This document shows positions 37,307 to 47,147 of a stretch of DNA of 53,888 bases, in pieces. The stretch's first letter is position 1; every line of letters begins with the position of its first letter. Under the pieces are notes generated by a model, which saw only the letters and a program-made list of their open reading frames with translations, searched no databases and was not told where the DNA came from. Both the position numbers and the translations under genes were made by a program. Origin of the DNA: a virus; IMG/VR virus record IMGVR_UViG_3300031578_000046, positions 1-53,888 of that record; one strand, given 5' to 3'.

Positions 37307-39652
37307 TCAGCCGTATTTTTTATTAAGGTAAATTTTACGTTCGTTTCTTTGTCTTACTTCTGCAATTGTTACACCTTTATATATTGTTTGCGGTGTGTTT
37401 GATATTCCTTTAATAATTTTATTTCCAAGTTCATCAAAATCTTTTTTTCTTATTGTATTAATATCGCTTACTTCACGTCCTCTCATTGCTAAACTAGCAA
37501 GTTCACTTTGTATATTATCGTTCGGAATAACATCACTACCTTTGGGTAAGTTTATCATTGTTGGTTCGTTAACAAGAAACTTATCATTATTAGGTAGTTT
37601 TATTAATTCAGTTTGCGAACCTCCGGTGGCCGAGTCTCCCACTACTGCTATACCTCCCTCAAAATTTTTCACTCCTTTGTAAAATGATGGTATTTCTGGT
37701 AATGGTTGAGCTAAAACAGTTGATGCTTGTAAAACCCCTGATGCAATAACTAAAGGTACTGCAAAAATTGCCCCGACACCAGTTTGCCCAGTTACTTTCA
37801 TCGCTCCTACGGCTGTATTTATTGCAATTTCACTTAATGCAATGGATTTATTTAATATCGCTTGCTTACGTTGTATTTTAGCTACTGCTATTGCCTTTTC
37901 TTGTTCTAATTTTTCAGTATCCTTCCCGTTCTTTTTTGCTAATGCAATATCATCATCATATCCTCTTGCTGTCATTTCTTGTTTACGATCAAATAACTCA
38001 TTAGCCAAATCAAAAGCAGCGTAGGCAGTTTCTTTTTTTAATTCCCCTAGTTTTTTTTCTAATTCTATTTGATCTAATATTCTTTGAGCTTCTTTAGCGT
38101 ATGCCTCTTGATTTTGTTTATCTATTTCATCTAAATTTTCTTGATTTAATGACTCGCCCTCTGCAAACATTTCTTCTTCTAACTTTAGAATATCTTCATT
38201 AAATTTCTTTTGTTCAGAGATTTTGCTTTTTTTAATAGCTATTGCCTTTAAATTTTCTTCATCCTGAATAGTAAACAATGTAGCAAACATCCTTTTATTA
38301 TCTTTAAACACAGATTCTTGTACTGTCAATAAATCAATATATGTTTTTGTTAAAGCTTCACGCCCTCCAATTCCCTCATCAACTATTTCATTTTGTCCTT
38401 CATATTTACTTGTTAAATCTTCATTTCTTTTAATTGCCTCTTGTACATAATTTAACTCTGTTTCATAAGAATCTATCATAAAAGGAATACCATCTTCCCT
38501 AGCTCTACGTAAATTTGATGCTATATTTATTTCCTTTTCCCTTAATATTGTTAACTCATTTTGAGCTTTTGAAATTATCCCGTAGTTTTTTAAATAATCA
38601 ATTATTTCTTTTTCGCTCATTCCTGATCGTTGCTCTGCTATCTTAAATTCAGCATCAAAAGCTAATTTAGCATTCTCAACTCTCCCCTTATTTAATTTTT
38701 CCTGTATTGCTATAAACTCTTTAGCTGACTTCGTTCTTTCAGCATTTGTTTTTGAAACATCTTTAGCAATCTTCTCTAATTCTGTTAAATTATGAGTTTG
38801 TTCAGCTTCAAGTATTGATTGCATCCTTACCCTATCACCTATATCATCTAAAGTTTTTGCATATTCCTCTCCAGCCTTTCTTGCATCTTTAAAATTTTGG
38901 ATTAATTCTTTAAATGACGTTTCGCCAGTTGCAATACTTCTAAAAACTCCATTCATTCCCTCTTTTAATCCACCTGCAAATATCGCAAACTTATCTCCAG
39001 TACTTTGTACTGAATTAATCATTGTATCTAAACCTTTCTTTAACAATTGAACACCTACATTAACACCTGCAAATGCTAATCCACCTTTTACTATTGCCTT
39101 GAAATAACCACCAATTCCCTTTGTTTGTTTTTGAGCTGCATTAGCAGCTTTATTCATTAATTTATTATTTTTATCTTGCTCAGTATTTATTGCCTGTAAA
39201 TTTTTACGCCCTTGTTTAGTTGTTAAATCTAATTTCTTTTTTTGTTCATTAAGTTCTTTATTTCTATTTGTTAATTTTTGTAAAGTACCTATTTCTTTAT
39301 TTTGCTCTGCGATCTCTTTTTTAGCCTGTTCAGTTACTTCTTTGCTTTTTCTTCTTTTTTCTTCCTTTGCCTTTGCTAGTAATAATTCAGCATCTTTTTG
39401 TTTAGTACTTGCGTTTTTTAAATCTGTTTCAAGTTTTATAGTCTGATTTACAGTATCAGTATATTTTTTTTGTTCTGTATTTAATTGTGTTGTTGCTGTT
39501 TTTAATTCATTAATATTTTTTGCACCTGAAATTTTACTCCCATAAGTAGACATAGTTTTTAACTGCTCGTTTACTTTCAATAAACTGGCATAAATATCAT
39601 CAAACGCTTTTTTTACGTTTGGATTAACTAATTGTTTATCATTTATAGCCAT
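37307..39652 (-). CDS. Tape measure protein
   Basis: 781 aa. Extended N-terminal coiled coil (KKYTDTVNQTIKLETDLKNA and LQKLTNRNKELNEQKKKLDL), one hydrophobic stretch (IVKGGLAFAGVNVGVQLL) near 190-210, more helices, and hydrophobic GAMKVTGQTGVGAIFAVPLV near 625. The mix of long helices and membrane-like segments and its place before tail-tip genes fits a tape measure. The length predicts a tail of roughly 110-120 nm using the 1.5 angstrom per residue rule (estimate only). Confidence 0.9.
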   Translation of the reverse strand: MAINDKQLVNPNVKKAFDDIYASLLKVNEQLKTMSTYGSKISGAKNINELKTATTQLNTEQKKYTDTVNQTIKLETDLKNASTKQKDAELLLAKAKEEKRRKSKEVTEQAKKEIAEQNKEIGTLQKLTNRNKELNEQKKKLDLTTKQGRKNLQAINTEQDKNNKLMNKAANAAQKQTKGIGGYFKAIVKGGLAFAGVNVGVQLLKKGLDTMINSVQSTGDKFAIFAGGLKEGMNGVFRSIATGETSFKELIQNFKDARKAGEEYAKTLDDIGDRVRMQSILEAEQTHNLTELEKIAKDVSKTNAERTKSAKEFIAIQEKLNKGRVENAKLAFDAEFKIAEQRSGMSEKEIIDYLKNYGIISKAQNELTILREKEINIASNLRRAREDGIPFMIDSYETELNYVQEAIKRNEDLTSKYEGQNEIVDEGIGGREALTKTYIDLLTVQESVFKDNKRMFATLFTIQDEENLKAIAIKKSKISEQKKFNEDILKLEEEMFAEGESLNQENLDEIDKQNQEAYAKEAQRILDQIELEKKLGELKKETAYAAFDLANELFDRKQEMTARGYDDDIALAKKNGKDTEKLEQEKAIAVAKIQRKQAILNKSIALSEIAINTAVGAMKVTGQTGVGAIFAVPLVIASGVLQASTVLAQPLPEIPSFYKGVKNFEGGIAVVGDSATGGSQTELIKLPNNDKFLVNEPTMINLPKGSDVIPNDNIQSELASLAMRGREVSDINTIRKKDFDELGNKIIKGISNTPQTIYKGVTIAEVRQRNERKIYLNKKYG

Positions 39653-40302
39653 TATGCGGCTTTATTTTGAGCGTTCATCTGTTCACGAGTTTTTATTACT
39701 TCAATCATTCTCTTCTTAGCACTTATAAATGTTAACATACTATCTTTATATATGTCTATCTTTATATTTGCCATGCTTTCGATAAGTAATACTATTTCTA
39801 AATAGCTTGTATTCCCTTTTTTTTCTTTAGTTTTCTTTTCAATTAAGTCCTCAATTTCTTTGTTTTTTCGGTTTATCTGATTTGTTTTATTTATAGCTCT
39901 GTTTCTTAATCGATCTATTTCTTTTTCAAGTTCATCAATATTAGTATAGTTTAATTTGTAATCCATTTGAGCCAATATGTTTTCAAAAAAATCAAAGTCT
40001 AATTTTATTCCAGAATATTTATAACCCATTAAAAAAAGAACATTTAATATAAATTGCTGATCTGACTGTAATCTAACAACCATTTTACTTAAATCTAAAA
40101 GCTCATTTTGTTGTGGAGGATCAATCTCATCATATTTTTCTTTTAATACATCCCTTGTTTCTTCAAGTTCTTTAATATTATCAACATCAGGCAGTTCCAT
40201 GTAATTATCTAAAACAAGTAAATACCTGGCATCTTCAAAACTTTCGAAAAAGCTAAATACTGTACAAAATTTTAGTTCTTTATATACCTTTGGTAATATC
40301 AT
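39652..40302 (-). CDS. Tail assembly-type helical protein
   Basis: 216 aa, largely helical (NIDELEKEIDRLRNRAINKT). It sits between the major tail protein region and the tape measure, where tail assembly chaperones are usually encoded, and shares one base with the tape measure start. Inferred role only. Confidence 0.72.
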   Translation of the reverse strand: MILPKVYKELKFCTVFSFFESFEDARYLLVLDNYMELPDVDNIKELEETRDVLKEKYDEIDPPQQNELLDLSKMVVRLQSDQQFILNVLFLMGYKYSGIKLDFDFFENILAQMDYKLNYTNIDELEKEIDRLRNRAINKTNQINRKNKEIEDLIEKKTKEKKGNTSYLEIVLLIESMANIKIDIYKDSMLTFISAKKRMIEVIKTREQMNAQNKAA

Positions 40303-40714
40303 TTAATATCTCTTTTTCAAAGTCCGGTGCTAAGTTTAGATTATCAATTTTTTGAATCCCAAAAATAGGCTGGCCACTTACTAAGTTGACCAGCTTATCT
40401 CTTTTACTATCTTTGGAATCTATCTCAGAATTATTATTATTCTGTTTTAAAAAGAACTTTTCAGTAAAATCACCCTCTAAATAAAAGTTATAACGCTTTC
40501 CAGCATTGAATAAAAGCCCCTCAGCCGCTTTACCTTTATAATAATCTTGGCTTGCATATTCAGGAAACTTACCACCATTAGCATCTTCACCCCTTTTTAG
40601 TTGGTTTACATTTTCATCAATCAACTCCGCTTCATTTTTCTTTAGAACCCTTGCTTCTATTTCCTGAAGGTTTAGATTCTTTAGATTTGTCAATAGTATC
40701 TGTATTACTTCCAT
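40280..40714 (-). CDS. Tail-completion-like protein
   Basis: 144 aa. ARVLKKNEAELIDENVNQLK, then GKRYNFYLEGDFTEKFFLK. Overlaps both neighbours (23 and 83 bases). Between the major tail protein and the tape measure; possibly a tail terminator or chaperone. No confident family. Confidence 0.65.
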   Translation of the reverse strand: MEVIQILLTNLKNLNLQEIEARVLKKNEAELIDENVNQLKRGEDANGGKFPEYASQDYYKGKAAEGLLFNAGKRYNFYLEGDFTEKFFLKQNNNNSEIDSKDSKRDKLVNLVSGQPIFGIQKIDNLNLAPDFEKEILNDITKGI

Positions 40715-40865
40715 TATCTTTTATTTTACCACCGAGTTGAACAAAAATCTTTTCATAATCAAATGGAACATTATGAAAGATTGCTTTAAATTTCTCTAAA
40801 GTACACTTGCCTTTTATTCCAAGTGTGATATTATGTTCTTTGCCGGTCTTATCAAATACTATCAT
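40632..40865 (-). CDS. Small tail protein, possible assembly chaperone
   Basis: 77 aa. N-terminal beta (MIVFDKTGKEHNITLGIKGK) then a basic, disordered tail (KESKPSGNRSKGSKEK). The gene overlaps the next by 83 bases in another frame. Such overlaps and position match tail chaperone pairs, but I see no slippery frameshift signal. Confidence 0.68.
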   Translation of the reverse strand: MIVFDKTGKEHNITLGIKGKCTLEKFKAIFHNVPFDYEKIFVQLGGKIKDNGSNTDTIDKSKESKPSGNRSKGSKEK

Positions 40866-41755
40866 TATGCTACTGCTGGGGTTACACTTCCTGTTACTCC
40901 TTTACTCTCGATAAATTCATAATCTATTCCTGCATAAACTAAGGCCGCTGAGACTAGATTATAAGTCGTTGCCGTTCCGTCTGTCATTGTAAAAGTATAA
41001 GTTCCGCCTCCATCATCTGAAAATACCGAAGTAGTTCCGCCGGTCACAGTAAATAAAGATTCTGTTAAATTAGCAACGCCATTTCCTGATTCATCAATAA
41101 CAGTTACTGTTACGTTATATAATGCGCCTGTTGCCGTTGCTGCAATTGTAACCTCTCTTACTGATTCAAGTTCATCAAATAAAAAAGCCGTTGGCTTAAG
41201 AATTTTATTATACTGCTCGTGATCTGATTTATTACTAAATGAAACGCTTCCTTTGACAACCATAATGTCATTAAAAGGAATAGTTTTTTGATCAATCGAA
41301 AAGTCTGCAACTCGCAAAGGGTAAAAAATAGTTCCCGTTGCATCTGTTCGACCTTCAATAATATTATCATTCCAAATAATATATAGATCGAAATCTTTAT
41401 TATTAAGAGTGAAAAGATTGTTCATTACAGCATTTTCAACATTAAACATAAAGTCAAATCCATATTCGCCATCATTTAAGGTGTTGATTTGACCGCTTGT
41501 AAATGTTTTCTTTTCTGCTGCTGTTGTAGTTTCTGCACCTTCTACAATTAAAGGTGTTTTATACCATCTTCCAGTAGTTTGTAATAACCCTGTTGAATAG
41601 GTTGCTTTTAATATAGCCGCCGCTGCGGTTGCTATATTTGCTCCTTTTGGCACAAGTAACATCCATTTTGCATGAAGCTTTTTTTCAGCTACACGCCCTG
41701 CCTTAGTACCAATAGGCGTGACATCATCTGTGTTCGGTAATTGATTAAATCCCAT
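40865..41755 (-). CDS. Major tail protein with C-terminal Ig-like domain
   Basis: 296 aa. The first 200 residues are a tail-tube-type beta domain (DGEYGFDFMFNVENAVMNNL). The C-terminal 80 are Ig-like (VTVIDESGNGVANLTESLFT and GGTYTFTMTDGTATTYNLVS), as often displayed on phage tail tubes. Position before the chaperone and tape measure genes supports the call. Confidence 0.82.
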   Translation of the reverse strand: MGFNQLPNTDDVTPIGTKAGRVAEKKLHAKWMLLVPKGANIATAAAAILKATYSTGLLQTTGRWYKTPLIVEGAETTTAAEKKTFTSGQINTLNDGEYGFDFMFNVENAVMNNLFTLNNKDFDLYIIWNDNIIEGRTDATGTIFYPLRVADFSIDQKTIPFNDIMVVKGSVSFSNKSDHEQYNKILKPTAFLFDELESVREVTIAATATGALYNVTVTVIDESGNGVANLTESLFTVTGGTTSVFSDDGGGTYTFTMTDGTATTYNLVSAALVYAGIDYEFIESKGVTGSVTPAVA

Positions 41756-41759
41756 TTTT

Positions 41760-42290
41760 TTAAATTTTATTTACGTTAATATTTTTAAAGCTCAAATAAA
41801 TTGCATCGACAATAAGATTGAGTTTGTTTTGTTTTGTATCCTCAGCACCTAAATAATAAAGGTCTTCATGATCATGTTCTATTTCTTGTTTATTATTCCA
41901 AAACCAATTACTTACTTCCATTTTTGCCATAAATGAATTATAAATTGGATATAAAGAAGTTTTGAAAACATTACTTAGTCTCTCATCTGATGTATATTTT
42001 CGATCTGATTCATCAATAATATACATATCGAAACTAAGCTCATTAAAAGGGCTAAAACTCACTTCTTTAAATTTTATAGTAGGAAGTATCAATAAAATAG
42101 CAGGAAATTTCTTACCAACTACACTATATTGTGACAATACTTGTAAGTTATTGGCTATCTCTAACCAATGACCTGAATAGAATTTAGGAATATTATTAGG
42201 ACTATCACCTGTTTGAATAGATGTAACCAACGCCGATATTACATCGGTAGGGTAAAAAATTGTATCTTGTGATATGTTATTAAATCCCAT
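41760..42290 (-). CDS. Head-tail connector/tail terminator-like protein
   Basis: 176 aa from the ATG at 42290 (MGFNNISQDTIFYP), overlapping the preceding stop (TAATG). Mixed alpha/beta with LSFDMYIIDESDRKYTSDER. Located between the head-tail adaptor and major tail protein, where tail terminators are coded. Function from position. Confidence 0.72.
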   Translation of the reverse strand: MGFNNISQDTIFYPTDVISALVTSIQTGDSPNNIPKFYSGHWLEIANNLQVLSQYSVVGKKFPAILLILPTIKFKEVSFSPFNELSFDMYIIDESDRKYTSDERLSNVFKTSLYPIYNSFMAKMEVSNWFWNNKQEIEHDHEDLYYLGAEDTKQNKLNLIVDAIYLSFKNINVNKI

Positions 42291-42826
42291 TATTCTAATG
42301 ATAAATATTGTCCATAATTTGTACAATCAGTTAAAAGTTCAGGGTAATAATCAGTTGATAACCCATTTTTATAATCCATGTAATCAATTGCGTCCTTATA
42401 ATAATCAACTCCCTTATTCCATGCCCTTATCATTTTAACCCTTAAATTACCGAGTGAAGAAACCGAATTTTCAGTCTCCGATTTCTTTTCTCCGGTATCT
42501 GAATCAAAACTTTGCTTTTCTCTCTTAAAATAAAAATAAACAAAACTGGCTAACATCTTTTTCAAACCTACCCATTCATATTTATACCCGTCAATAGTTA
42601 CTATCTCACCATCTCTTAAAACTGTATAAACATCTTCATCTTCATTATCTGTTAAATATTGATAAAGAGCTTCACCAAATAACTCCCGGAATATCTTTTG
42701 TTGATACTCGGTTATTATCGTATTTAAATCAGCTTGTTTAGCTAAATCAATAACGCTAGTTGGTCCTATATTTAAATATAAAATGCCTGTAAAATCCTCA
42801 TATGTTATAATGTTAGCCAGTGCCAT
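42290..42826 (-). CDS. Head-tail adaptor-like protein
   Basis: 178 aa. NIITYEDFTGILYLNIGPTS, then YQQKIFRELFGEALYQYLTD resembles the gp6-like (DUF6712-type) connector of Bacteroidota phages. Helical core. It probably joins portal and tail. Confidence 0.76.
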   Translation of the reverse strand: MALANIITYEDFTGILYLNIGPTSVIDLAKQADLNTIITEYQQKIFRELFGEALYQYLTDNEDEDVYTVLRDGEIVTIDGYKYEWVGLKKMLASFVYFYFKREKQSFDSDTGEKKSETENSVSSLGNLRVKMIRAWNKGVDYYKDAIDYMDYKNGLSTDYYPELLTDCTNYGQYLSLE

Positions 42827-42833
42827 GTTATTC

Positions 42834-43022
42834 TTATTTTAAAAACCCTTTTTGTTGCTTTTGCTTTTCGGCTGCTTTTGCTTTCTTTGCATCGTTCATC
42901 TTTTGAATCTTTGCTTTATTAGCCTCTTCATCTTTTAAATAAATGGCTTTTTTAGCTTTTACCAAAATGTCAGCAACTATGCCGGTGCAAATTTTTTGAT
43001 TACTTTTTATTCGTGCTTTCAT
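42834..43022 (-). CDS. Small basic protein near connector genes
   Basis: 62 aa, strongly Lys-rich C-terminal helix (KMNDAKKAKAAEKQKQQKGF). Could bind DNA or another head component. It lies seven bases before the connector gene. Confidence 0.65.
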   Translation of the reverse strand: MKARIKSNQKICTGIVADILVKAKKAIYLKDEEANKAKIQKMNDAKKAKAAEKQKQQKGFLK

Positions 43023-43033
43023 TGTTAATTATT

Positions 43034-45766
43034 TTAATTACCTGCAGGTGATACTAATACCCATTGAGTTCCATCATAAACAGCCATAACTACTGATCCT
43101 GTATTAATTTCGCTGCCTTCTAATGCGCTTGGAGCTGCACCTGGAGCTTGTTCATATACATTTTTGGCAGTACCGCCATCAACGGCAATAGTAAGGGTAG
43201 TTGTATTTGCCCCCTCGGCTACAAACATAATCATTAATCCAGCCTGTAATGCAGGTAAATCAGGAGTATAATCAAGTGCTACGGCAGAAGCAGCAGTACC
43301 ACCAACTCCGGCAGCATCGCAAAAATTCCACGTTGCCCCACGTATATTACTATTCCCTAAATTAGTTACTCCATCAGTTGCATTATTAATTACTTCTCCA
43401 TTCTGCAATTTAATATCATTATCGCACCCGGTAATTTTAATGCCATCGAACCAATCTAAACCATTTGATTTAATATATAATCCAGAAAAATTAGCACTTG
43501 CGTTAATAGTAGCCCCTGCATTTATTGATCCATCAATTGTTATTCCAGTTACATGTTCAGTTGCTCCAACTGAAAACCCTGCTTCTGATTCAATTGCTGC
43601 ACTTATAGCGTCAAATGTGCCATTACCGCTTAAAACTGATGTTCCTGATTGTTCAGCATAAGCCCAAAGACCAGCATGTACTCCGTCAGCTATATTAACA
43701 TCCCTTAATCTAAATTGGCTTTCACTTCCAACAATAGTTGATTGATTTGTTTGATTAGTTGTCATTGCCAAAGCACGTGAATATGTTCCAGCAAATACTT
43801 TTCCTGCTGTAGCCGAATAATCAACCATACTGTAAATCCCAAGCCCTGCATTAGTATTAGAAGATGTTTCCGGCAAAACTATATGTTCGCCTGTATACCC
43901 CCAGCTACCAACTGAGCCAACTGTATCAATTAACAACGGGTCGCTAACAGTTATGTTAGTCCCATCGGCTGTTAAAGCATCTAAAGCAATAGAACCAACA
44001 TTAGCAATATCCCCATCGCTTAAATCAAGCGCATCGGTGGCTAAATTTATAGTTCCATAATCAACGCTTGTTACTCCCGTTGAGCTTGTTGCTGTCCATG
44101 TATCAGCAGAAGGTGTTAAAACTAAATCTTCTGATTGTCCTAATAATTGAATACTTAAAACATCATCCGATCCAATTACTACACCAGAAGCTCCATCGAC
44201 ATCATATACATCTGAAAGCATTGTAGCTGCAACGATTGTATCTGTAGTAAGTATTTTCCCATCAGAAGTAATATCGCCTAATCCTGTGGCAATTCCAGTC
44301 ACCCCAATATCCCAATCGCTCGTATTTATTGCCACCGTCTCAGTTCCTGCACCAATAGCAATTGCTGAACCATCAGCTTTAATTGAATCTAATTCAATAT
44401 TTCCTACATTAGTAATATTTCCATCAGATAAATCAATTGAAGTTGTAAATGTCGGGGATGTAGAGAAAACCAAATTAGTTGATGTAGTTCCAGTAGCACC
44501 AGAAGCCGTATATCCAGTAATATTATTAAAAGATGTTATTGAAGCTGTTAAAGCATTAGTGCCTCCGTTTGCAACTGGTAATACACCTGTTACACCTGTT
44601 GTCATAGGTAAACCAGAGCAGCTTGTCAATATACCTGCTGATGGAGTTCCAAGTGTGGGGGTTACTAAAGTTGGAGATGTAGCCCTCACGGGTGCGCCTG
44701 TTCCTGTTGCTGTTGTCCAAACTGGTGCGCTTCCTGCGCCACCACCGACTAATATTTCAGTAGTAGCTCCGTTATCTAATGTTAATAATTCTGCATCAGT
44801 TATTGAACCATCACTACCATAAGTTGCTGCGCTTACTGTGCCGCTTGCTTTAATAGCTCCGGTAACATCAAGTTCAACTGTTGGAACGGCTGTTTTAATA
44901 CCTACCAAACCATCTGGATTTAAATTAATGTCCCCCTCCGCTGCTGCCGCATCTACTGTAGCAATTGTTAATGCTCCATCGGCTGCAACCGTTGCAGTTG
45001 CGTAATTAGTTGCATCATAATTTAACCTTAATTGTTCTGTAGTGGCAGTCGTGCTAATTTTACCTGTGCCTGTAATTGTTGTTCCACTTATTGCGCCTGT
45101 TGATGTAATAGCTCCTATCCCGGTCATTGCTCCAGTTGCATCAATAGCCCAATCACTTGATGTAATTGCGGTTGTACTTCCTGCATCTCCTAAAGTTAAA
45201 GCTCCAGTTCCCCCAGCCGCAATCGTTAAAGCTGCATCGGCATTATTATCAGCACTTGTTATCGTTACAGTTCCGGCGGTTGCCCTTGATACTGTTAATG
45301 TACCTGAATTAGCAGGTATATCATAAGCGTTACTAGTTTTAACCTCGAAAACATCAATTAAAGTTTGTTGAGTTGCTCCACTTGCTACAAATTCAACTTT
45401 CAAATAATTATAATTAATTGGCGATGTACTTGTAATTGATCCGTCATCACTATCGGAGGTCCAAGTTATAGCCGAACCGATTGCAACCCATGAGCTAGTT
45501 GATGTTACTTTTCCATAAGCTGTAATAGTTACTGAAGGGGTTCCTGAAACATCTTCTAATCCAATTGTGAAAACTTGGTTTTGTGCGTATTTCTGCCTAT
45601 TTTCTATCGTGAAAGTAGTTGTTTCGCTAGTATTTGTCGTGTCGCTTGCATCTAAAGATACTGGCCTTAATTCTGTGTAACCAGTCCTAATACTTAATGT
45701 TCTATCTGCTGCATTACTGATTAATGCTGCAAAAATCAGTAATATTAATATAGTATATTTTTTCAT
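43034..45766 (-). CDS. Head- or tail-fibre-like protein with signal peptide
   Basis: 910 aa from the ATG at 45766, four bases after the capsid stop. A signal peptide (KKYTILILLIFAALISNA) is evident. Long series of beta repeats (TTAITSSDWAIDATGAMTGI; ELDVTGAIKASGTVSAATYG; NTSDWDIGVTGIATGLGDIT) as in trimeric beta-helical fibres. Placement between capsid and connectors suggests a head fibre. The repeated Thr/Gly-rich text produces false reading frames on the plus strand. Confidence 0.84.
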   Translation of the reverse strand: MKKYTILILLIFAALISNAADRTLSIRTGYTELRPVSLDASDTTNTSETTTFTIENRQKYAQNQVFTIGLEDVSGTPSVTITAYGKVTSTSSWVAIGSAITWTSDSDDGSITSTSPINYNYLKVEFVASGATQQTLIDVFEVKTSNAYDIPANSGTLTVSRATAGTVTITSADNNADAALTIAAGGTGALTLGDAGSTTAITSSDWAIDATGAMTGIGAITSTGAISGTTITGTGKISTTATTEQLRLNYDATNYATATVAADGALTIATVDAAAAEGDINLNPDGLVGIKTAVPTVELDVTGAIKASGTVSAATYGSDGSITDAELLTLDNGATTEILVGGGAGSAPVWTTATGTGAPVRATSPTLVTPTLGTPSAGILTSCSGLPMTTGVTGVLPVANGGTNALTASITSFNNITGYTASGATGTTSTNLVFSTSPTFTTSIDLSDGNITNVGNIELDSIKADGSAIAIGAGTETVAINTSDWDIGVTGIATGLGDITSDGKILTTDTIVAATMLSDVYDVDGASGVVIGSDDVLSIQLLGQSEDLVLTPSADTWTATSSTGVTSVDYGTINLATDALDLSDGDIANVGSIALDALTADGTNITVSDPLLIDTVGSVGSWGYTGEHIVLPETSSNTNAGLGIYSMVDYSATAGKVFAGTYSRALAMTTNQTNQSTIVGSESQFRLRDVNIADGVHAGLWAYAEQSGTSVLSGNGTFDAISAAIESEAGFSVGATEHVTGITIDGSINAGATINASANFSGLYIKSNGLDWFDGIKITGCDNDIKLQNGEVINNATDGVTNLGNSNIRGATWNFCDAAGVGGTAASAVALDYTPDLPALQAGLMIMFVAEGANTTTLTIAVDGGTAKNVYEQAPGAAPSALEGSEINTGSVVMAVYDGTQWVLVSPAGN

Positions 45767-45770
45767 ATTA

Positions 45771-47147
45771 CTATACATATATAAGTGCATTCCAATCAGT
45801 ATCTACAGAATCAGAATATATTACAGCCGCCTTGTCACGTACTGCAAATGCTATTCTAACTTTTACAATAACAGTTTTTTGTCCTTCAGTGGCATCGGTT
45901 CCATTATAAAGAATCTCTAATGTCATTTCTTTACGTTTACCAATTATCAATTGTTTAGTATCGACAACTGCCATTGTGTCGGCTGTAATCCCGGTTGATT
46001 CAAAAATCCTTAATCCGTTTACAAAAACAGGTCTACCTATATTATCAAAAGACACTCTTCTATCACTAACTGAGTTATTTAATAGGTCTTTCAATTGACT
46101 GAGAATAGTCACTTCCTGGGGATTCATAATTATTGCATTCGGAATATATTTATTTGCCTTGCATTCATCCGCCATAATACCAATAAGATCAATAATATTT
46201 GCTCCAGGTATAGCTGCTGCATAAGCAGTACCAGAATAATCAGTATGCTTATTTGCCGTAAACAAACCAGCCAACGCCGTTGAATCATCTCCGGCAGTTC
46301 CTAAAATCTGACCATCAATATTGTCAAGAATTTTATCAGGAAATACAATTGCAATTTCATCTAATGCTTCAGGAAGATCATCTAATGTTTCATCAGATAA
46401 AGTACCATATGTTGAAATATAAAACGCTTTAAATTCAACGGTTTTAAGTAAGAAGCTTGATTGACTTGGTGCTGATCCTTCTGTTTTTGTACCAGCTCCA
46501 TCAGAATAACTATACGCAACCATCACAGACATATATGCTTTAGATATTCCTTTTGATGGCATCCATTCCATTACATGAGGATAAATTGTAAGAGGTATTC
46601 CAACTCTTGTAGGGTCAAGTTCAGTTAAGCGAACAGTAGCTACATTTGATTGGACAATATTACTCTCTAACATATCAACCGCTTTCATTGTGAAAACAGG
46701 AGAGGTGTTATTGCCTTTTTCGGTAAAATAATCTTTTAAAGATAGCCTGTGACCGTTATCGTCATTTTTTTCTGTAAGGACATCTTTCTTTTCCATTATT
46801 GCTTCTTCTAAGGCTTTCCTAAAAGTTCTTGGAGCTTTATTAGTATTGCCGTTTTCTTGCATTCCTTTTACAGCTAATCCAATTTCCTCAATTGATTTTT
46901 CAGCTTTTGCCTGTGCTTCAATCATTTTGGCTACTGAATCATTTAGTTTTTTCATGCCTTCGTTGTCAAGATTATCAGCAATTTGCTTATTAATCTCATC
47001 AACTTTTTTATTCAATTGCTTTTCTGTTATTGATTCTTTTTTCGAATCATCTAACATTTTTTGCACCTTACTTTCTATATCGGAAAGCAAAGCCGCTTTT
47101 TCTTGCTCGTCTTTTACTTTTTGAGCTTCAATCTCTTCTTTTGTCAT
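45771..47147 (-). CDS. Major capsid protein, HK97-like
   Basis: 458 aa. N-terminal coiled coil (residues 1-100, KKESITEKQLNKKVDEINKQ) as in the delta/scaffolding domain removed by the protease. Then the HK97 fold (FKAFYISTYGTLSDETLDDL; GRPVFVNGLRIFESTGITAD; VRIAFAVRDKAAVIYSDSV). It follows the prohead protease by a four-base overlap. Confidence 0.92.
   Translation of the reverse strand: MTKEEIEAQKVKDEQEKAALLSDIESKVQKMLDDSKKESITEKQLNKKVDEINKQIADNLDNEGMKKLNDSVAKMIEAQAKAEKSIEEIGLAVKGMQENGNTNKAPRTFRKALEEAIMEKKDVLTEKNDDNGHRLSLKDYFTEKGNNTSPVFTMKAVDMLESNIVQSNVATVRLTELDPTRVGIPLTIYPHVMEWMPSKGISKAYMSVMVAYSYSDGAGTKTEGSAPSQSSFLLKTVEFKAFYISTYGTLSDETLDDLPEALDEIAIVFPDKILDNIDGQILGTAGDDSTALAGLFTANKHTDYSGTAYAAAIPGANIIDLIGIMADECKANKYIPNAIIMNPQEVTILSQLKDLLNNSVSDRRVSFDNIGRPVFVNGLRIFESTGITADTMAVVDTKQLIIGKRKEMTLEILYNGTDATEGQKTVIVKVRIAFAVRDKAAVIYSDSVDTDWNALIYV

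Noticed and set aside
40632-40714. Programmed frameshift joining two tail chaperone genes
   Set aside because: The genes overlap by 83 bases, but I see no slippery heptamer in the expected place; separate starts explain both.
44286-44822. 178-aa Val/Pro-rich plus-strand frame
   Set aside because: Produced by the Thr/Gly/Ala repeat of the opposite fibre gene.
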